A stretch of 64,000 nt of DNA from Brockia lithotrophica (GTDB lineage: Bacteria > Bacillota > Bacilli > Thermicanales > DSM-22653), in NCBI RefSeq assembly GCF_003633725.1, contig NZ_RBIJ01000001.1, positions 535,400 to 599,399 of the forward strand. The letters run 5' to 3'. This document shows positions 60,755 to 64,000 of this stretch, in pieces; the stretch's first letter is position 1, and each line of letters starts with the position of its first letter. The position numbers and the translations under genes were made by a program. A model generated the notes under the pieces. It saw only the letters and a program-made list of their open reading frames with translations, had not been told where the DNA came from and searched no databases.

Positions 60755-62980
60755 TTAGAGCGGTGAGGAAGCCGCATCGCCGGTTTTGCCTTCCCCCTCC
60801 CCGCTCGCTTCGGCAAAGAAGATCGGGATGTCGCCGATCTCCCCCCAAAGTCCGCGGGGAAGGGAACTCAAGATCAGGCGCCCGTAGGAGCGGCGGAAGA
60901 GGCGCGGATCGAGGAAGACGACGACGCCACGGTCCGATTCGTGGCGGATAAGGCGGCCCAGACCTTGGCGGAGCTTGACGATGGCCTTGGGGAGCATGTA
61001 GGCGCGGAATTCGTCTCCTACGTCCCCCGAATGGCGCGCGGCCAAGGCCGCCACCAAAGGATCGCGCGGGTTGGGAAAAGGGATCTTGGTGATCACGACC
61101 GCACGCAAGGATTCCCCGCGAAGGTCGATCCCCTCCCAAAAGGTATCGTTTCCGAGGAGGAGGGCGCGCTGCGCTTGCCGAAAGCGCTCGAGGAGCTCCT
61201 CGCGCGAACTTGCCGGCGTGTGGGCGAGTACCTCCACCCCTTCCGCCTCGGCCCAGGGCGAGAGCGACGCGGCGACTTCTTCGATCACACGGAAGTTCGT
61301 AAAGAGGACGAGGACTTTGCCGCCGAGGTACGGGTAGAGCTCCTTGAGCTTTTCCGTCACGAACGGAGTGTGGTGGTCGAGAGCCCGGGTACCCGCGGGT
61401 GGGAAGGGGCCCTCGCGCATTCCGACATAGAGGATCCGCCCAAAGGTGCCCGGCGGGGGCTCCGAGAGGAACTTCGTGTAGGTGCGGAGTCCCATTTCTC
61501 GGGCAAAGAGGTCCACTTCCCCGGCAACGGCGAGCGTGGCGCTCAAAAATACGGGCGCGACCTTCTCCCAATGGTCGCCGAGCACCTCACCGGCATCGAG
61601 AGGTCGGGCAAAAAACGCCACGTTCTCCGGAGGAGGGAAGGCAGTACGGCTCTGCACTTCCGCGCCCGAAGACGCAGGAAGGAGGGTGTCTCCCTTCGTA
61701 GCCTCCCCACGGCGAACTTCCAAACCCGAGAAGGACCAGCCGTACACCCAGGCGTCACCGCCCTCGCCGGCGAGGAAAAAGGAAAGATCCTGTTCCAGAG
61801 CATCGAGGCGGCGGAGAAAACCGCGAATCCCCACGGCTCCCGGATCGGAGGCGTCGAATTCCTCGCGCTTACGCGTGAGGAAATTCCGGAGGACCTCGTA
61901 CGCCCCCCGTTCGTGCCGGGAAACGTCAAACGGAGGGGCGAGACGTCCGGCGCGCTCCATCCCTTCGCCGTCCCCGAAGAGCGAGAGCGGTCCGTTCCCT
62001 TCGACTGCCGCAGCGGGAAATACCCGCCGGACGATCTCTTCAAACGTCTTGCGAAAGCCGACGAGGAAGTTTTCCAAGAGGTAGAGGAAATGCGCCCGTT
62101 CGCCTTCGTTGGGAAAGGCGTGGTTTACCCACGCCCGCCGTCGCCGACGCACTTCGTCGTACAGCGCGTAGGCGCGGCCTAGGGTGATTTCCCGGCCGAA
62201 GAACGCGGGAAATACGTCCGCCAACCGGTGCGCCTCGTCGAAGAGGACGCGCCCGTGGGGAGGCAAAACCCCCGCCTCTCCGGCCCGGCTGCGGGCGACG
62301 TCCGTGAGGTAGAGGGCGTGGTTCGTGACGACGACCTCTGCCTCCGCCAGGCGGCGGCGTGCCCGCTGGACGTAGCAGCGGCCGTAGTAGGGGGAGGCGT
62401 GGTGCAGGCAGTCGTCGGGATCCGCACGAATCTCCTCCCAAACCTCTGCCGGGATCTTTAGCGGAAACTCGTCCCGAAGCCCTTCCTCAAGCTCCAGGGC
62501 TTGACCGACGAGTTCGACGGCGAGCGGAACGTAGGGAACTCCCGAACTTCGGGCGTGGCCGGTGAGGATGGGCTCCGCCCAGGCGAACAGCCGCCTGAGG
62601 CAGACGTAGTTTCCCCGGCCGCGGGCGATTTCGAGGCGGGGTACGGGAAGGCCTAGCCGCCTGAGGGCCTCGCGGGCTACCGGCCACTCCCGGTCGACGA
62701 TCTGTTCCTGCAAGGGCAACGTGTGCGTCGCGACGACCACCGTATCCTCCGCGAGGACGGCGTACAACGAAGCGGCCAAGAGGTACGCCAAAGTCTTCCC
62801 TGTCCCGGTCGCGGCCTCGGCGAGAAGGGGACGACCGGTCAGGAAGGACTCGACGAGCACCCGGTAGAGCTCACGCTGCACGTGCCGCGGCCTGTACCCC
62901 GGGAGGATCTGAGAAAGGATCCCGCCTTCGGCAAACAGGGCTTCCGCGTACCTTTCGAGCTTCGCCCGAAGCTCGTCCAC
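60755..62980 (-). CDS. dinG: DinG/YpvA-type ATP-dependent DNA helicase with a lost cluster cysteine
   Basis: A superfamily 2 XPD/DinG-like helicase of about 741 residues. Motif I is LLAEAATGTGKTLAYLL, Ia THTLPLQEQ, II LFDEAHRLADVF, and the C-terminal motifs are KVLVLFTNFRVIEEVA, LLGNDTFWEGIDLRGE and RQGLGRLIRHESDRG. The iron-sulfur domain has NYVCLRR, then DDCLHHASPYYGRC. The usual spacing is C-x4-C-P-x4-C, so the third ligand is Ser (codon TCC at 62393-62395) instead of Cys. The cluster may be missing or weaker. The start is uncertain: GTG at 62980 has GGGAGG twelve bases upstream, while ATG at 63016 has no site. Confidence 0.88.
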   Translation of the reverse strand: MDELRAKLERYAEALFAEGGILSQILPGYRPRHVQRELYRVLVESFLTGRPLLAEAATGTGKTLAYLLAASLYAVLAEDTVVVATHTLPLQEQIVDREWPVAREALRRLGLPVPRLEIARGRGNYVCLRRLFAWAEPILTGHARSSGVPYVPLAVELVGQALELEEGLRDEFPLKIPAEVWEEIRADPDDCLHHASPYYGRCYVQRARRRLAEAEVVVTNHALYLTDVARSRAGEAGVLPPHGRVLFDEAHRLADVFPAFFGREITLGRAYALYDEVRRRRRAWVNHAFPNEGERAHFLYLLENFLVGFRKTFEEIVRRVFPAAAVEGNGPLSLFGDGEGMERAGRLAPPFDVSRHERGAYEVLRNFLTRKREEFDASDPGAVGIRGFLRRLDALEQDLSFFLAGEGGDAWVYGWSFSGLEVRRGEATKGDTLLPASSGAEVQSRTAFPPPENVAFFARPLDAGEVLGDHWEKVAPVFLSATLAVAGEVDLFAREMGLRTYTKFLSEPPPGTFGRILYVGMREGPFPPAGTRALDHHTPFVTEKLKELYPYLGGKVLVLFTNFRVIEEVAASLSPWAEAEGVEVLAHTPASSREELLERFRQAQRALLLGNDTFWEGIDLRGESLRAVVITKIPFPNPRDPLVAALAARHSGDVGDEFRAYMLPKAIVKLRQGLGRLIRHESDRGVVVFLDPRLFRRSYGRLILSSLPRGLWGEIGDIPIFFAEASGEGEGKTGDAASSPL

Positions 62981-63057
62981 CGTACCCCACCACCTCCCCG
63001 CCGCCTCCACGGGCATCTGCGGCCGTCGGGATCCGCTCGAAGCGGGCGGTTCTCCAA

Positions 63058-63621
63058 CTATCCGGTCGTTTTCCGGCCGTTCAGCTCCGCGGCGCGTTCG
63101 CGCAGTTCGCGTGTGAGCGCTTCGATGTCTCTCTGGGCGATTTCGAGAAAGCGGCGGTAGTCCTCTCGCCCTTCTTCCGCACCTTCTAACCCGCGGCGGA
63201 TTTCGTTGTAGATGTCGAGAAGGCGGTCGATTTCCGCCCGCAGGGCGTCTACGCGTTCTTGCGGGGTCTCTTGTTCGGTGTCCTCAAGGACCGCGTCGAG
63301 CCAGCCGTCCTCCCGCTCTTCTGGGTCGACTTCGAGGAGGACGTCGACCGTCTCGTCGCTCGTCGCCAGAGCTGCGATGAAGAGAAAGGGATCGGGGACT
63401 TCCACCCCGTGGACGCGGGCGAAAAAGGGGACGTTCGGCCACAGGGCTCGCTTGCGCGTGGAAATGCGTACCCCTACCGGAGAGGATTCGATGTCGGAGA
63501 CGAACCGAACGCGCTCGAGCCGCCCAGCGAGAAAGGCCACGGCGGCAAGGCGGGGAGGATCCAGGGGACCGGTTTGGAGAAAACGCTTGAGCGCCTCCCA
63601 CTTCTTCGTCCGATCGACCAC
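63058..63621 (-). CDS. UPF0302 (YpiB/ReoY)-like protein
   Basis: A 187-residue soluble protein. Its layout resembles Bacillus YpiB: an N-terminal helical region ALKRFLQTGPLDPPRLAAVAFL, then LERVRFVSDIESSPVGVRIST, VPFFARV...FLFIAAL and VDVLLEVD, and a C-terminal acidic helix RVDALRAEIDRLLDIYNEIR with a following coiled-coil-like segment. YpiB homologues (ReoY in Listeria) help ClpCP degrade MurA and so affect peptidoglycan synthesis. That role is known for Listeria and only inferred here. Resemblance is moderate, and a UPF-type hypothetical is the safe reading. GTG start with GGAGGGGG. Confidence 0.55.
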   Translation of the reverse strand: MVDRTKKWEALKRFLQTGPLDPPRLAAVAFLAGRLERVRFVSDIESSPVGVRISTRKRALWPNVPFFARVHGVEVPDPFLFIAALATSDETVDVLLEVDPEEREDGWLDAVLEDTEQETPQERVDALRAEIDRLLDIYNEIRRGLEGAEEGREDYRRFLEIAQRDIEALTRELRERAAELNGRKTTG

Positions 63622-63667
63622 GACGGCCCCCTCCTCTCGTCGAGACTATTATATGGCATGCACGGGC

Positions 63668-63694
63668 AAGGCGCCGCCATTCGGGCGGCGCCTT
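63668..63694 (-). terminator. Hairpin terminator after leuS
   Basis: AAGGCGCCGCC and GGCGGCGCCTT form a perfect 11-base stem with a 5-base loop between leuS and the ypiB-like gene. The T-run on the minus strand is short (CCTTGCCC), so strength is uncertain. Confidence 0.65.
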
Positions 63695-63770
63695 GCTCTG
63701 CGCTCGGGTCCTTCCGTCCGTTTTCTGCGGAACTTCCAAACGTCGTGCCACGCGGCGCCCCTTTGGGGCC

Positions 63771-64000
63771 CTACTCTACGACGAGGTTTACGAGGCGATC
63801 GGGGACGACCACGACCTTGCGGATCTGCCGCCCCTCGATGTGCCGGCGCACGTCCTCGTGCGCGAGGGCGATCTCGCGCAGCTCTTCCTCCGAAAGCCCT
63901 TTGGGAACGCGTCGACGGCCGCGGAGTTTCCCGTTCACCTGGATGACCAGTTCCACCTCATCGACCTCGAGCCACCGTTCCTCGTACGTGGGCCACGGCT
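63771..64000 (-). CDS. leuS: Leucyl-tRNA synthetase, C-terminal end (cut by window edge)
   Basis: The frame is open from the stop at 63771 to the window edge (76 codons). It shows PWPTYEERWLEVDEVELV and then IQVNGKLRGR, the conserved C-terminal domain of LeuRS that contacts the tRNA-Leu elbow. The protein charges tRNA-Leu. The ATP site, editing domain and KMSKS lie outside the window. Confidence 0.93.
   Translation of the reverse strand, partial: PWPTYEERWLEVDEVELVIQVNGKLRGRRRVPKGLSEEELREIALAHEDVRRHIEGRQIRKVVVVPDRLVNLVVE

Noticed and set aside
60558-61571. Extra 338 residues at the N-terminus of holA
   Set aside because: Arg/Pro-rich noise overlapping dinG on the same strand in another frame. 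The GTG at 60557 with a ribosome site fits the family.

Overview
The window looks like chromosome of a GC-rich, endospore-forming Firmicute (Bacillales-like). It carries spore genes (gpr, spoIIP, yqxA-like, gerQ, cwlJ), Bacillus-type gene order (holA next to rpsT, then gpr-spoIIP-yqxA), a Bacillus-style arginine cluster, and strong AGGAGG-type ribosome binding sites with many GTG/TTG starts. A polysulfide/thiosulfate reductase-like operon (psrABC) and a sulfide:quinone oxidoreductase point to energy metabolism on sulfur compounds. A thermophilic sulfur-respiring spore-former related to Brockia or Hydrogenibacillus would fit, but that genus guess is inference. No insertion sequence, prophage or CRISPR array was seen.

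Layout. 1-5200: surface polysaccharide genes (glycosyltransferase cut by the window edge, UDP-glucose dehydrogenase and UDP-glucuronate decarboxylase giving UDP-xylose, a methyltransferase, an LCP ligase). 5400-9350: a Mn/Zn ABC importer (mntABCD) in which one permease gene is frameshifted. 9540-10346: a TauE-type anion exporter. 10400-27740: arginine biosynthesis in three transcription units, argCJBD-carB, argF and argGH, each preceded by an ARG-box-like operator. They are interrupted by a phosphonate/phosphite ABC importer behind a four-repeat PhoP box and by a HAD phosphatase. 27780-33400: a 29-residue membrane peptide, the spore germination pair gerQ/cwlJ, a two-component system with a PepSY protein, and a small coat-like protein.

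33600-35720: two deoxynucleoside kinases and a methyltransferase. 35900-37870: a GH13 alpha-glucosidase. 38031-39280: tRNA-Leu and a toxin-antitoxin pair (MazF toxin with a Panacea/SocA-domain antitoxin). 39600-43510: psrABC, with an Fnr/CRP-type box upstream. 43850-48300: a TetR-controlled HlyD/ABC-2 exporter lacking its ATPase, then a GH130 enzyme. 48366-50630: a GGDEF-EAL-CBS-GGDEF signalling protein. 51058-52390: an orphan 200-residue protein with its own promoter and terminator, and a NifX-like protein with a His/Asp-rich tract. 52690-53160: a Pro-Leu-Val tRNA operon behind a near-consensus promoter and a pair of direct repeats. 53266-59060: yqxA-spoIIP-gpr, sulfide:quinone oxidoreductase with a 69-residue partner, mgsA and rpsT. 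59286-64000: holA, a dinG-like helicase, a ypiB-like gene and the 3' end of leuS.

How it fits together: PsrABC would reduce polysulfide or thiosulfate at the membrane while SQR oxidises sulfide into the quinone pool. Arginine genes appear jointly repressed by ArgR, the phosphonate importer induced by phosphate starvation, and the metal importer controlled by a DtxR/MntR-type repressor. Promoter and operator calls are by eye and have not been computed.
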